A stretch of DNA of 64,000 bases from Argyresthia goedartella (taxonomy: Eukaryota; Arthropoda; Insecta; Lepidoptera; Argyresthiidae). Position numbers and translations under genes: made by a program. Below are positions 30,560-41,198 of this stretch, piece after piece. How positions within the stretch are numbered: position 1 is the stretch's first letter; every line of letters begins with the position of its first letter. The stretch is taken from assembly GCA_949825045.1 (NCBI GenBank), contig OX463813.1:6324001-6388000 (forward strand), read 5' to 3'. Below the pieces are notes generated by a model. That model was not told the DNA's origin. It made no database searches and saw only the letters and a program-made list of their open reading frames with translations.

Positions 30560-32585
30560 TAGGGTTGCCATCTCTAAAATTTGGCAACCAGGACAAGACG
30601 CGTGAAAACCCCGGATTTTAGAGCCCAGAACCCGGACATGTCAACAGGTTTTTTTAAACCTAGTCAGTGTAATATAAAATAGATGAAAATGTCATAAATC
30701 ACGTTTTGATTTATTTCCAGACCTTAAAATTTAATTTAGTCATCTTTTATCATCATTTTAAATGTACCTAACAAAACAGAAACTTATTACAGTTTGTTAC
30801 AAATTGTTTTTTTATTCTTAAAATAAAACATAAATTCTTAATATACTCTGTTATAAAAAGAAAACCTTCTTAAAATATGAAACCTTGCAAAATTCAATTA
30901 ATTTTTTAAACAAAAATCTTAAAAGTACTGAGACCATTTTAGTATTTAGTCTAAGAATTTTTGAGGTAACTCTTTTAACTCAGTAATAATTATCTTCTTT
31001 AAATTTGTATCAGCTGCCATTTACACAACAAAATATCTCTTAACTTAAATGAACTAAATTCAGTCTTCTTAAATCTTAAGCAACAAAACTGAACCTTTTA
31101 AAGTTTAGACTTACTGTAATGTAATTTTTTTATTTTTTCAAACAGTAAATAACCATAAACTATACTCATTTAGATCACCTTAAAGTTTTAATCAACAGCC
31201 ATGTTTTAAATTTATTTTACGTTATAAAAACCATCATTACTTCAACTACGAAAATGACAAAAAATTATTGCACTCATAAGTACATTATTTGACTAGCTAT
31301 AAGCTTTTCCTCAGTTTCTTGCTTTTTTACTTTTCAGTTCTTTTTTTGTATTTATCACTCTTTCCGATAGCTTTTAGAATGTCTTCCCTTTTTAAAAGGA
31401 ATGTGTAAAAATCAATGCAGCTGTATTATTCGTAATTTAATTTAATTTAATTACTGACGAGATTGTTTCTACGCCTATAAATTTCCTTCTTTTGTCCATT
31501 GTTGTGTAATTAATGAGAATATTCTCTCCATGCTGGCATAATGAGCCGGAATGCAAACAAAAACACTGTGCAATTTTCAGCAATATCGAAAATAAATATG
31601 CATTTGGTGTTTTAAAAATCGTACCCAAATTTGATTTGAATTTAATAGCTTACCTTGTCCAGTTAGGTTTTGGTTAAAAGCCTTTAAATTCACCCACTCG
31701 GCAGTTAATTTTGCGTCGTCAATATCTATGTTCTTGTCTTTTAAATAAAAAGCAGTGTCTTCAATAAGAGCCCATTTTGTGTTGTTATTAATTTTCGGCA
31801 AAAACATCCAGTCAAATTTCTCAAATTTTAATGGTTTCATCCATTCTTCAATGTATTTTGACTTCCTTGTAGAAATCATGCGTGCATTTTTAAAACCTTG
31901 TTTCGTGTTTTCATCTTCTTTATTTATAATAATACTCTGAACATTCAAAGGCATGAAACTTTCCTTAATTCGGTCTTGTAAGCTTTTTGTTATGGATGCA
32001 AATATGCTGCTGGTTTCAAGGACCGAATCACTTTTCTCTAATTTTTGTATTTTTGAGTGATCGGTGTGCATAGTTAAGTGTATGAGAAATAAGTATGCCT
32101 CCGAGAGAGGATTTTCAAAAAACTGTTTAATTAAAACAGGTGGCCTTTCTATGCTTTCAAAATAATCGTTTAATGGCCGGTAAAACTTCAGGAGTCGCTC
32201 AATAGTTGAACACATGCTTAGCCAACGCGTCTTGGTGCAGAAGCTGTTTATATTCGACCTCAGCTATTTCACAAAATTATTTAAGAGTTTCGGTTCGTAC
32301 TGTGTAACTGGCATAAAATATATACATTTTTAAGATAATGGATCCCACGTCTACTGGCAGTAAATCACGTCTGTGGTGCACTGCGTTGTTAATGACATGT
32401 GCAGAACATCCCACACCAACGCCTTTATTAGCGATTGAAATAATCGGACACCGTGCTTGTGTCGCGGGCGGCCCAAGACTTTAAATTTTTAAACCCGGAC
32501 TACAAATGAAGCCCCGCCCGGACGCTCCCCGGATGCCCTCTAAACTAGGCCAAATCCGGGGAAACCCAGACGGATGGCAACCCTA
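30560..32585 (-). mobile_element. hAT DNA transposon, 2.0 kb, inside the Jockey
   Basis: Terminal inverted repeats TAGGGTTGCCATC and GATGGCAACCCTA, flanked by a perfect 8-bp duplication TTTGGAAA (30552-30559 and 32586-32593), the hAT hallmark. It interrupts a Jockey copy at a site where both halves of the LINE reading match up. Internal frames are decayed. Confidence 0.93.
31437..32500 (-). pseudogene. hAT transposase remnant
   Basis: The main open piece (32215-31577) begins MCSTIERLLKFYRPLNDYFE, preceded in another frame by a KTRW segment, so TRWLS-type residues typical of hAT transposases straddle a shift. It continues with SEAYLFLIHLTMH and a helical central part. The C-terminal dimerisation tail appears in other frames near 31450-31600 (ASMERIFSL-type and RRKFIGVETISSVIKL). 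At least two frame changes and loss of the N-terminal zinc-finger part leave it inactive. It resembles the ZNF862-like group of hAT proteins. Confidence 0.7.
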
Positions 32586-32599
32586 TTTGGAAAGTTATA

Positions 32600-34245
32600 A
32601 TCAAACACAGAAACAAACTTAAAAATCGTAAAGTAGATTCTATTCAGCTGAAAGTTAATGACATCACATTACAAAAACCAAGTGAGGTGGTTGAACATTT
32701 CTCTTGTGAATTTTACAAAAAGGGCTCCACATCAGATAGGAATGACATAGCATTACACTTACTAGAAACTAGTACGGACAGAGTACAATGCAGCATAATG
32801 TGTGAGTTAACAACTTCGATCGAAATCGCAAAAATTGTAAAAAATATGGAACCAAAAATGTCATGTGGCCATGATGGTATACCAATAACTGTCATACAAA
32901 AAAACATAGACATCCTAGCTGTCCCTCTGACTTACTTTTTTAATAGCTGCCTAAATGAGAGTGTATTCCCTGAGCAACTTGAGCTGGCCAAAGTTGTACC
33001 AACATTCAAGAAGGGGTCAAAAACTTATCCCAGTAAATATAGACCAATTTCTCTTTTGCCAATACTTTCAAAAGTTTTTGAAAAAATCATTAAAATTAGA
33101 CTTTTAAGACACCTTCAGCAGAATCAAGTGATAAGTGAGAGACAATTTGGTTACCAGATGAACATTAGCACCACAGATGCAGTGGAAACACTCATAGATG
33201 ATGTTGTTTCTAAACTTAATGTTAAGATGAAGGTTCTAGGCATATTTTTGGATCTCAGTTCTGCTTTTGATTTGGTTGACCATACTATTTTAATAAGAAA
33301 ACTAGAACATTATGGCATCCGTGGTGAGTTTCTGGAGCTACTAAGATCATATTTAAAACACAGAAAGCAATATGTTGAATTAACATCGTGGGAAAATGGT
33401 AAGGAAGCGAAACATCGGTCAAAAATTACCAACGTCGAGAGAGGTGTACCACAGGGTTCGATTTTGGGTCCAATACTGTTTATTGCCTTTAAAATGACTT
33501 GGTAGAATATATTTCACGAAATCTGTTAGACACTCAGCTAGTTGTGTTTGCTGATGATACAAATGCTGTTATTCACGCAGAGCACCTCAGCACTCTTGAG
33601 GAAAAAGCTAATGCAGCGCTATTTTCATTCCACCAATGGTTTGACTCAAAGAATCTAAAGTTGAACAGCAATAAGACCTGTGCAATACTGTTTAAAACAA
33701 CAGCGGCTAATAATGATAGGGTTGATCTGAAAATGCTTGCAGAGGGTATTGATTTGACAGACACAGTAAAATTCTTGGGCGTTCAAATAGATGCTAACTT
33801 AAACTGGAAAGCTGAACTGCAAGCCATCGAAAGTTCTCTAAGCTCAGCTTGTTATGCGTTGCGAAGTCTACGAGATGAGCTAAAAATTGACAATTTAATA
33901 GGAGTATATTATGCCCTGGTAGAGTCAAAACTGAGATTCAGTATAAAGTTTTGGGGAAATAGTTACGATTATAATGTCAAAAAAGCGTTCATCCTCCAAA
34001 AGAGAGCCATAAGAGTAATGGTACAAATACCACAGGTTATATCGTGTCGTGAATTTTTTATCAAATTAGGTATCCTCACAGTTCCTAGTCTGTTCATATT
34101 AATTCAGTCTGTAGATTTACTTAAGCGATTAAATAAAGTAGAGTCTGAGGAAGAACGGAAAAGACGATTGAACACAAGAAGGAAACACCTAGAGAGTTTC
34201 ACTGTACCAAGGCTGAATGTAGTTCAACACTCATCTAGGTATTAG
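32600..34245 (+). pseudogene. Jockey ORF2 remnant, reverse transcriptase with one frameshift
   Basis: The reading starts before the hAT (LQIYRRVLTNARKIAIRDEI at about 30475-30535) and resumes after it. RT motifs: MSCGHDGIPITVIQ, KVVPTFKKGSKTYPSKYRPI, LPILSKVFEKII, FLDLSSAFDLVDH (motif A), GVPQGSILGPILF (motif B). A frameshift near 33490 moves to a second frame with VVFADDTNAVI (motif C), LGVQIDANLNW and the C-terminal KRAIRVMVQIP region, ending at 34245. The frame shift and 5' loss make the copy inactive. The residues fit Jockey/JAM-type elements without RNase H. Confidence 0.87.
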
Positions 34246-34739
34246 GCGATAAAAATATATAATATGTTACCAATAGAATTTAGACAAATTACGAGCCCCA
34301 ATATACTTAAAAATAAGCTTAAAACATTCCTTTTGAACAAGTGTTACTACAGGGTTGATGAGTTTTTTGAGGACAAAAGTTGACTGAATTGATATTATTT
34401 ATTGTTTTTATTGTTGACAAATTTATTCTTATATTAGGTATTATTTTTCAATTTTACTATTTTGACATTATATTAGTAATTAATTTGATAAATGTATTTG
34501 TTGACATTGTTATTTTTTATAGTGAAATGTATATTGTATGGTTTTAACTGCATGATTTGTTAATTAATTATTTTATGTTTTAGTCTGTAAGCAATTTCAA
34601 ATACAATATGATATTGTTCATGAATAAATAAACTGAAACTGAAACTGTACATAATTAGGCATTAAAACTCTCGAGTGATATTATTATGAAACTCGAGTAT
34701 TAATGCCCACCATTATGTAGCAGTCATATAAACTACTAT

Positions 34740-35108
34740 TATTATGTAAAAAAATAATATGCAATATTATTTGATACGGTGTACATTATTATAAGTTATC
34801 TGTACGTCTATTCTGTGTAAAATTACGAATTACGACTGACTGATCTTTAAATACAAATCAGTAGCATTATTATGTGTCTCTAATATCAGTCGCATTGATT
34901 GAAAAGATAACTCGATAATATAATCGTGTTCTTTTTTGCCGATTTTTCAATTTGACTGGTGTTGCTATTGATGTCAGAAAAATGGCATGATGATGATGAT
35001 CCTCTTCGTCGTATCCGATGACAGCGACCTCTGCTATCTCCTTTCATGTGCTCTTACGTGGCTGGCGAATCCGAATTTGCTCTTAAATGCTCTGTTGGAC
35101 ACTATTTA
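34740..35108. other. no gene seen
   Basis: AT-rich intronic DNA between elements, with short GAT repeats near 34989. Confidence 0.4.
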
Positions 35109-35194
35109 CACACATTGATCTAGCCCCAAACTAGGATTCCCTGTATCTTGGGTACTAGACAACGATACACATACTTATATAGATAAATATTAGA
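35109..35194 (-). repeat. SINE-B 3' end fragment
   Basis: Reverse strand matches only the SINE-B tail (TACCCAAGATACAGGGAATC, GGGGCTAGATCAATGTGTG). Faces a plus-strand copy 225 bp away. Confidence 0.78.
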
Positions 35195-35418
35195 ATTAGT
35201 AGGTGTTAGGTAAGATTTCCTTGTCTGACGTTTCGGTTCCAGGTCTGCCAGTCGCGTTTTCTCAAATTCGTCAAGACATTTATGTACAGCAGAACGCCAT
35301 TCTGGCCTCGCTTGAGCAAGTTGCTACCATTTATGAGGCGGTATGTTGCATGCGGTTAGGTGACGCTGGAGCACATCCTTGTAGAATCCAAAACAATGTA
35401 CATAATGGCTTCAGATAT

Positions 35419-35650
35419 GGCAGTAACCCTGCCTTCGAAGCCAAGGGCCCCGGGTTCGAGTCCCGGTGGGGGCAAATATTTGTTTGATGAGAACGGATGT
35501 TTGTACCCTAGTCATGGTTGTTTATCTATCTAAGTATAGTATTTATCTATATAAGTATGTGTATCGTTGTCTAGTACCCAAGATACAGGGAATCCTAGTT
35601 TGGGGCTAGATCAATGTGTGTAAGTAGTGTCCAAGGTATTATTATTATTA
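35419..35650 (+). repeat. SINE-B, head slightly truncated
   Basis: CAGTAACCCTGCCTTCGAAG, B box GGTTCGAGTCC, body TTGTTTGATGAGAACGGATG, tail (ATT)n. Confidence 0.85.
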
Positions 35651-35789
35651 TATCTAGAGTACAACATCCGCAATTTGTATGATACAAGAACATTCGCCTT
35701 TTCCCAAATAGAGTGGCAGAAACACAGTGGCGCTCTCGTAAGCCAGATAAGAATAAGAATTATTTTTATTTATTTAAGGGAAATATTAA

Positions 35790-35920
35790 ACAGCTCATCA
35801 ATAATACTGATTTGCACAGCAAATATACTGATTTTTACAGCAAATATCAGGGTAAAATACTGCGGTAACTTAGGTGAAGGTTAAGTATTAGGTTCACATG
35901 TAAGAATAACAAAAATAGGT
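35790..35920 (+). repeat. hairpin module M, copy 5, stem deleted
   Basis: ATCAGGGTAAAATACTGCGG and TAACTTAGGTGAAGGTTAAG, followed directly by TATTAGGTTCACATGTAAG: the hairpin loop and return stem are missing, leaving the flanks. Confidence 0.65.
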
Positions 35921-36315
35921 ACTTCAAAAATTAAAAGTATTTTTGCTGATCCTTTTTTGCTGTGAAAAACAGTATTTTTGCTGTGCGATTAAATACTAGC
36001 CTTTATTTAAACAAGTTCTCTATGCTAGTATTAACAAAACCAAAAAAACTAAACATATGAGATATCAGGCGGCATTATTTAGTGTTAGCGTTTGCTATAA
36101 CTATTCTATATTTATTCGTCTAACCATCCATCATCCCCATAGGCAAGAATCGATATAAAATGGAAAAGTCGTCAAACATCCGGCGGGTAACCTTGACGAC
36201 GGTTGCCGACCGGATATCCGGTTACGGAGGGCGTGGCGGTCGCGTCTGCCCCTCGGAACAACTTTTAGCAGTCTACCCGCAGAGTGCGACGGTTGAGCAT
36301 AGACTGTTGCAAGCC

Positions 36316-36570
36316 GACGGCCCGAATGGCCGAGTCGGCAGTGACCCTGCCTCCGAATCCAAGGGTCCCGGGTTCGAGTCCCGGTAAGGGCAAATATTTG
36401 TTTGATGAGAACGGATGTTTGTACCCTAGTCATGGTTGTTTATCTATCTAAGTAGGTATAATATTTATCTATTTAAGTATGTGTATCGTTGTCTAGTACC
36501 CAAGACACAGGGAGTAGTAATCCTAGTTTGGGGGTAGTTCAATGTGTGTAAATAGTTTCCAAGGTATTAT
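36316..36570 (+). repeat. SINE-B, copy 5
   Basis: GACGGCCCGAATGGCCGAGT, B box GGTTCGAGTCC, body and (ATT)n tail. Complete. Confidence 0.88.
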
Positions 36571-36589
36571 TATTATTTGGAATTCTTAC

Positions 36590-37124
36590 GCCCGGTTTCT
36601 GGTAAATTGGCATTCGGCCGAAATTCTGTTTAAATTAAATGCCATTTAAATGCCGAATATTCGGTGCAAAAAAAAGTAAAATACTCACTTGTATTTGACT
36701 GAAATCAATAGAATAGAAATCATACTTATCATAATCCTAAAATAAAATGAGGCCGTTATTAATTGTCATTTAATTTTAAATTAAATTAGTTACTTACATA
36801 TTTTTGCCTAAACTAAACAAAATTAACTTGGTAATTAAATTTTAAATGCCTAAACTTGGTAATTAAATTTTAAATGCCTAACTACTGCGTAATTTAAATG
36901 CGTAATTATAAATAAACAAAAAAGACACTTCTAGTTCGGCGGGGTGCATCTATCTATTCATTTCGAGTAAATTCGACAGTTCGTGTGAGTGCGTAAACAA
37001 GTGATGACGTGTCGCTCTCGAGAAATCGCGGCGAAATTAAACCGAAGTTCGGCCGATTTTTTTATTTTAACCGGATGTTCGGCCGAAGTTCGTATTCGGT
37101 TAAAACCACATTCGGCCCATCTCT
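36590..37124 (-). mobile_element. non-autonomous hAT-like element
   Basis: The right border on the reverse strand is TAGAGATGGGCCGAATGTGG, a start typical of insect hAT-type MITEs, and the two ends share CATTCGGCCGAA and TTCGGCCGAA motifs in opposite senses. The left border is unclear. No coding. Confidence 0.5.
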
Positions 37125-37430
37125 AGTTATGACTATTCCATCTAGAATCGTTCGTTGACTAATTAGTCTATCTATCAGTAAATCACGTGCCGATATTTTG
37201 AATAAATCTTCGATTAATCGTCTGTTACATTTCACCACTCTTTCAGAAACTGGGGGTGTGGTACTCTGAATAACTTCGACAACTCCACACAAATTTATAT
37301 GGATTAAGTGGCCTTTTAGTAAATCCAGACCTAACGGGGCCTGAAGGGCTTGACCACACAGTGCCAGCTGATCTAGCCAGTTACTGCAGTGCAGCTTCTC
37401 GTATATTGAGACCGCAACATACATGCACAT
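37125..37430 (-). CDS. unrecognised conserved-looking frame
   Basis: An open minus-strand stretch of about 100 residues, MCMYVAVSIYEKLHCSNWLD to ARDLLIDRLISQRTILDGIV, with balanced hydrophobic and charged residues unlike random AT-rich DNA. It runs into the hAT-like element at 37124, so its C-terminal residues come from the transposon and the gene, if any, is broken. No family recognised; it may be a processed pseudogene piece. Confidence 0.3.
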
Positions 37431-37434
37431 CGGT

Positions 37435-38450
37435 GCGAGTCTACTGACTATTGCGCAGTAGCAGTCAGTAGCTGTTTACTGCCAACGTCAGCAGCTCGCA
37501 CTGTGTAGGCAGTCCTTAGCGATCATCATCAGAAAAAATACCTCAATCAGTCCATTGTTGCAGGTGGCAACTGAACCATGACGTCACCTCAGTAAAGAGT
37601 ATTTCGGGTAGCTAGTGTTTACATTGCAACCTTGGCGGCTATGTGCCTCAGCTGAATTCGTTTATCGCAGCAAATTCATAAAACAATTTATAACATCTTA
37701 CATTTACATACAGATACATACATTGCTTCTGGCTAAAAGCAATGTATGTACGGTACGATTACTTTAACTTGACAGCTCGACACTTCTCGGTCGCTGAAAG
37801 TCATCAAAATGTCCTGCAAACTTGATATTTGGCACGGAGGTGTATCAAGAAGAGTATATTTAGGGAAAAATCTGAGAAACGATTTGAAAAATAATCAAAC
37901 AGCCGAGAAGTCTGTGTTTTAAATGTTAAACATGCTATTAGGAATAACATAGAAACATCAGCCATGGTATCATGTAGGTATTTTACCTAGCACATCTAAT
38001 GCAAAGGCCTAAGTAGAATCTAGCCAAATTGATTAAATAAGAGAAATAACAATTTATGCAAAATTGTTAAAAGCCTTCTGACGACGTACTCGTCTCCGCA
38101 CGTTTTGCATATACGGTTTTAGACGTATGTAAGAGTTGGTCAAAAACAAAAAATGTTTTATGATTAGCTAATCGTGCAATATTTAGCCATCTTAAAATGC
38201 TAAATCAATTAATGATGCTGATTTGATTAATTAACATTCATCACAATCATAAAGCGTGCTTCAATGCGGAATGCCAATGACGGAATTATACCTAAAACGA
38301 TGGTGTGCCTTGCAAGCTTTATGCCATAATGGAGAGATTGCCAATGAAGCAGTATGCCTGAAATGTGAAATTGACTAAGAACAGTTTGTCATAAGTGGAT
38401 GCTTACAAAGCAAAATGCCTAAGCAATTAAATGCTTACAAAGATAAATAG
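37435..38450. other. no gene seen
   Basis: Intronic AT-rich DNA, including a short inverted phrase ACATACATTGCTTCTGGC with AGCAATGTATGT (37717-37748), a SINE-A tail fragment. Confidence 0.4.
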
Positions 38451-38490
38451 CTGAGAGCCACTAGCTAGAAGGCGGAATAAGACTTAACGT

Positions 38491-39127
38491 TCTACATTAC
38501 ATTTGCGCGTGGCTGTGGCCTTGCGCCTTGGCTGTGACATCTGCCAGTCTCATACCTGTGTGTGTGGTGCGCGTGTGGACGCTCATGGTCGGCACGGCCT
38601 TCACTGCGTTCGAAGCGCGGGCAGGCTTTCCCGGCACTCCTCTATCAATGACATCGTCAAGCGGGCTCTTGTAACAGCCAATATACCTTGTGTATTGGAG
38701 CCCGCGGGGCTGTGTCGTACCGATGGGAAACGCCCGGATGGCCTGACCATGATCCCGTGGGAGAGGGGACGGCCATTGCTTTGGGATGCGACGTGTGTCT
38801 GCACATTCGCTCCGTCCCACCTGGCATCGACCGTGTCCACCCCGGGGGCCGCAGCCGAAAAGGCAGCGAGGATGAAGACCCAAAAGTACTCTGTGCTTTT
38901 GGGCCAGTATATATTCGTCCCGCTTGCCATAGAAACCACCGGGGTCTGGGGAGTGCAGGGCAAGGCATTCATTAGGGAAATAGGGCGCCGCCTGAGGGAC
39001 CGTGGCTATGACCGCCGCTCCGGGTCCAATCTTATGCAGAGGATCTCCCTCGCAGTGCAGCGCGGAAACGCCGCCAGCGTGATGGGGACTTTTGCATCTG
39101 ATATGGTCCGGGGCGCTTTATTTTCTT

Positions 39128-39129
<2 letters not shown>
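38491..39129 (+). pseudogene. C-terminal part of a transposon protein, PD-(D/E)xK-like
   Basis: The open frame continues to the insertion point, so no start codon is real. It begins with a Cys/His cluster, CDICQSHTCVCGARVDAHGR then HGLHC, resembling a zinc knuckle. The following RHSSINDIVKRAL, DGKRPDG, GRPLLWDATCVCTF and MKTQKY could form a PD-(D/E)xK nuclease core (PD, D, with Lys displaced). The end is RRSGSNLMQRISLAVQRGN. Proteins with this region occur in many invertebrates as the C-terminus of reverse-transcriptase polyproteins, to my recollection. Uninterrupted for over 200 residues, with base composition unlike its surroundings: a young insertion. The nuclease role is inference. Confidence 0.6.
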
Positions 39130-39158
<29 letters not shown>

Positions 39159-39162
39159 TTTT
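39127..39162 (+). repeat. GT microsatellite
   Basis: About twelve GT units directly after the stop codon of the preceding frame. Confidence 0.9.
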
Positions 39163-39554
39163 GCATATTTAAGTTTTGTACAAAGTATTTTAAAATGTAT
39201 GTACAAGTAACATAATAACTATTATTATATTTTGGTTCCAGTTATAAATAAATATTTAGACTTAACTCAAGTTAAGTTTTATAACTCCATACAAATTTAT
39301 ATGGAATTGTCAAAGTTTACTCGAGTAAATTCTTATTCTGCTTTCTAGCTAGTGTCACTAAGTAGTTAAATGTTCTAAAAGCAAATAGCCAAAGAAGGAG
39401 AAACCTGGTTGTGACTAGAGATGGGGACGGGGTAAATACTTTGAGGTTAAAAACTGGTATTAACCCGATTTACTCGATTAATTTATTATACAATTGATTG
39501 TTCACTTACATTTTTTTATTTAATATTGACCATACAATGCCGTGGCTTCGGACT

Positions 39555-39790
39555 CTTGGTCACACCATTTTGTCACATAAGTGTGATGACGAGAAATTTA
39601 TTTACCTCGCCGTCACACCAAGTCAACACCTGTCAAAAGTATAACATATGTCAAAAGTAGTGTCAGATGCCAAAATATATAAACACTCAATAAATATAAT
39701 ATTCAGTAGTGTGATTTTGTTTTAAGTTGTGTGCCCACAGGGAAAATAAATTACTCGTCATCACACTGGTTTGACAAAATGGTGTAACTG
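39555..39790 (+). mobile_element. inverted-repeat element P
   Basis: Left TCACACCATTTTGTCACATA and GTGTGATGACGAG, right CTCGTCATCACACTGG and TGACAAAATGGTGTAA. Non-coding MITE-like. Confidence 0.75.
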
Positions 39791-39794
39791 CAAT

Positions 39795-41195
39795 TTAACA
39801 AGTGGGAACACAGAAAAGGCACTCTACTCCCATTACTAACATTAATACTGAGATTTCAAAATTATGTAACTAATTAGAATAAAAGTTTTCCAATAGTTAC
39901 ATCAATATAACTACTGTTCGCAAATTATAAAATCCTAATTACATTACGTCATACCTACCTTTTGTAACGATCCATTCATCTGTTTTAGAGATTAGGGTTA
40001 ATAAATTTTTCTTACTTCAACCCCTGATGGTACGGTGGGTATTTAAAACTACTTATATGGTACTCCCAATGTAGTGTCCGTAGTGCTCCTAGAACGTGCT
40101 AAAACTTTCCAGACACCATAAGTATTAAAATTACAGCTTCCTCAGTCGTTTTGTATTTTAGGCAAACTGCTATAGACGTAATTTAAATTGTGGCAAACTG
40201 CTTCCTAGTCAATTTCAGATTTCAGGCGAACTGCTTCATTTTAGTTATAATGTCGTCATTGGCATTCCGTATTTAAGGTATCTAGATCAAAATGAGCATT
40301 GTGGCAAAAAAAGCAAGGCTCTGTCAAAACATAACCGGCTATTTCTAGTGGTAATCCATTCCGTGAAAGCTTTAGACACTAGAAATCTCACGTTGTGTAC
40401 TAACGACGAAAAATATATCCGAAGGTGTGGCTGCTTTGAATTAACAAAATGCTAATTTTATCATAGAAACGCTTGCCTTGTCATCGACGAGTTTGCATAA
40501 CAAGAAACTCAATAAAATTATGATATTAATACATATAGCTGTATTATCTACAATAGTAATATTGTCACGGATAATCTGATCTGAGCCAAGAGAGCGAATA
40601 TTTAACTTGTCGAGAAGATGCTCGAGTTCAGATACAATGAACCCTATGGCATTAAACATAGAAGTCAGTGAAAGTTTAATTCAAATACCTTTTCGATGCC
40701 TAATTATTCGTGCTTCCTAAATTGGTACTAAATTTTCTGATGTTCGCATCGTGGCATATTTTTGTGATCCTTAGCCTGGTACCCCTTAAATTGAGAGTAT
40801 AAGCTATGATAACATGATATAATGCAGGAACCATATAATGTTATACTCTAATGCCCCGATGCACCGCCTACATCTCAAAGATTGATGGAGACTGAAAGTC
40901 ACTCTGTCACTGTGTCTCTGTTTACCCAGATGTTACTGGAATTAAAAATTGGTTAGCGAATTTGACCTTTACCACTTTTTGTTAGGGTTCATAGGGGATA
41001 CCACAACGTCACAGTTTAGGACCGCATTTCGCAAAATTACCATTTAAAGATTTAAAAGATTTATTTGCACACTGTGCCACACTCACAGTCCTTAGACCAA
41101 ATCGTGTGACCGTCACATGCCAGTCTTAAGACAAGTCTTTGTATTAGGTAAAATATCTGAAGAACCGAGCCCTTCATATATTATAGATATCTATA
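39795..41195. other. no gene seen
   Basis: About 1.4 kb of intron DNA with only short frames; no paired repeat. Confidence 0.4.
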
Positions 41196-41198
41196 CTC

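Larger units (their letters stand above)
30412..34642 (+). mobile_element. Jockey-type LINE inserted in FB1, itself split by a hAT
   Basis: Bounded by an 8-bp target duplication AACTGTAC (30404-30411 and 34643-34650). 5'-truncated before the RT; the 3' end has a GAAACT tandem tail (AAACTGAAACTGAAACTG). Without the hAT it is about 2.2 kb. The hAT entered at 30560, in the linker before the RT. Confidence 0.88.
29959..34737 (+). mobile_element. foldback element FB1, full copy with long inverted arms, host of nested insertions
   Basis: The left arm (GTTTATGTGACTG, GGGCATTAAACTCGAG, CACTCGAGAGTTTTAATGCC, ACAGTTACA, CTAGTTTATCTAC) is mirrored at the right (TAGATAAACTAGTGTATG, then after the insertion ATTAGGCATTAAAACTCTCG and CTCGAGTATTAATGCCC). 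Arms are about 150 bp. Without the inserted Jockey the element would be about 540 bp. No transposase, so mobilised in trans if at all; superfamily not clear. Confidence 0.8.
38489..39257 (+). mobile_element. 5'-truncated retrotransposon fragment
   Basis: Flanked by AGACTTAAC (38480-38488 and 39258-39266), a 9-bp target duplication. GC-rich coding followed by a GT microsatellite and an AATAAATATTT end. The duplication and 5' loss point to target-primed reverse transcription. Confidence 0.75.
38452..39360 (+). mobile_element. inverted-repeat element N, split by a retro-inserted LINE fragment
   Basis: Left GCCACTAGCTAGAAGGCGGA (from 38457), right TTATTCTGCTTTCTAGCTAG with TGTCAC, in inverse order. 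A third piece of the family is at 55005-55090. The insertion sits between 9-bp duplications. Confidence 0.7.

Noticed and set aside
38503..38972. Overlapping minus-strand frames of 123, 128 and 103 residues
   Set aside because: Antisense shadows of the GC-rich retrotransposon frame.
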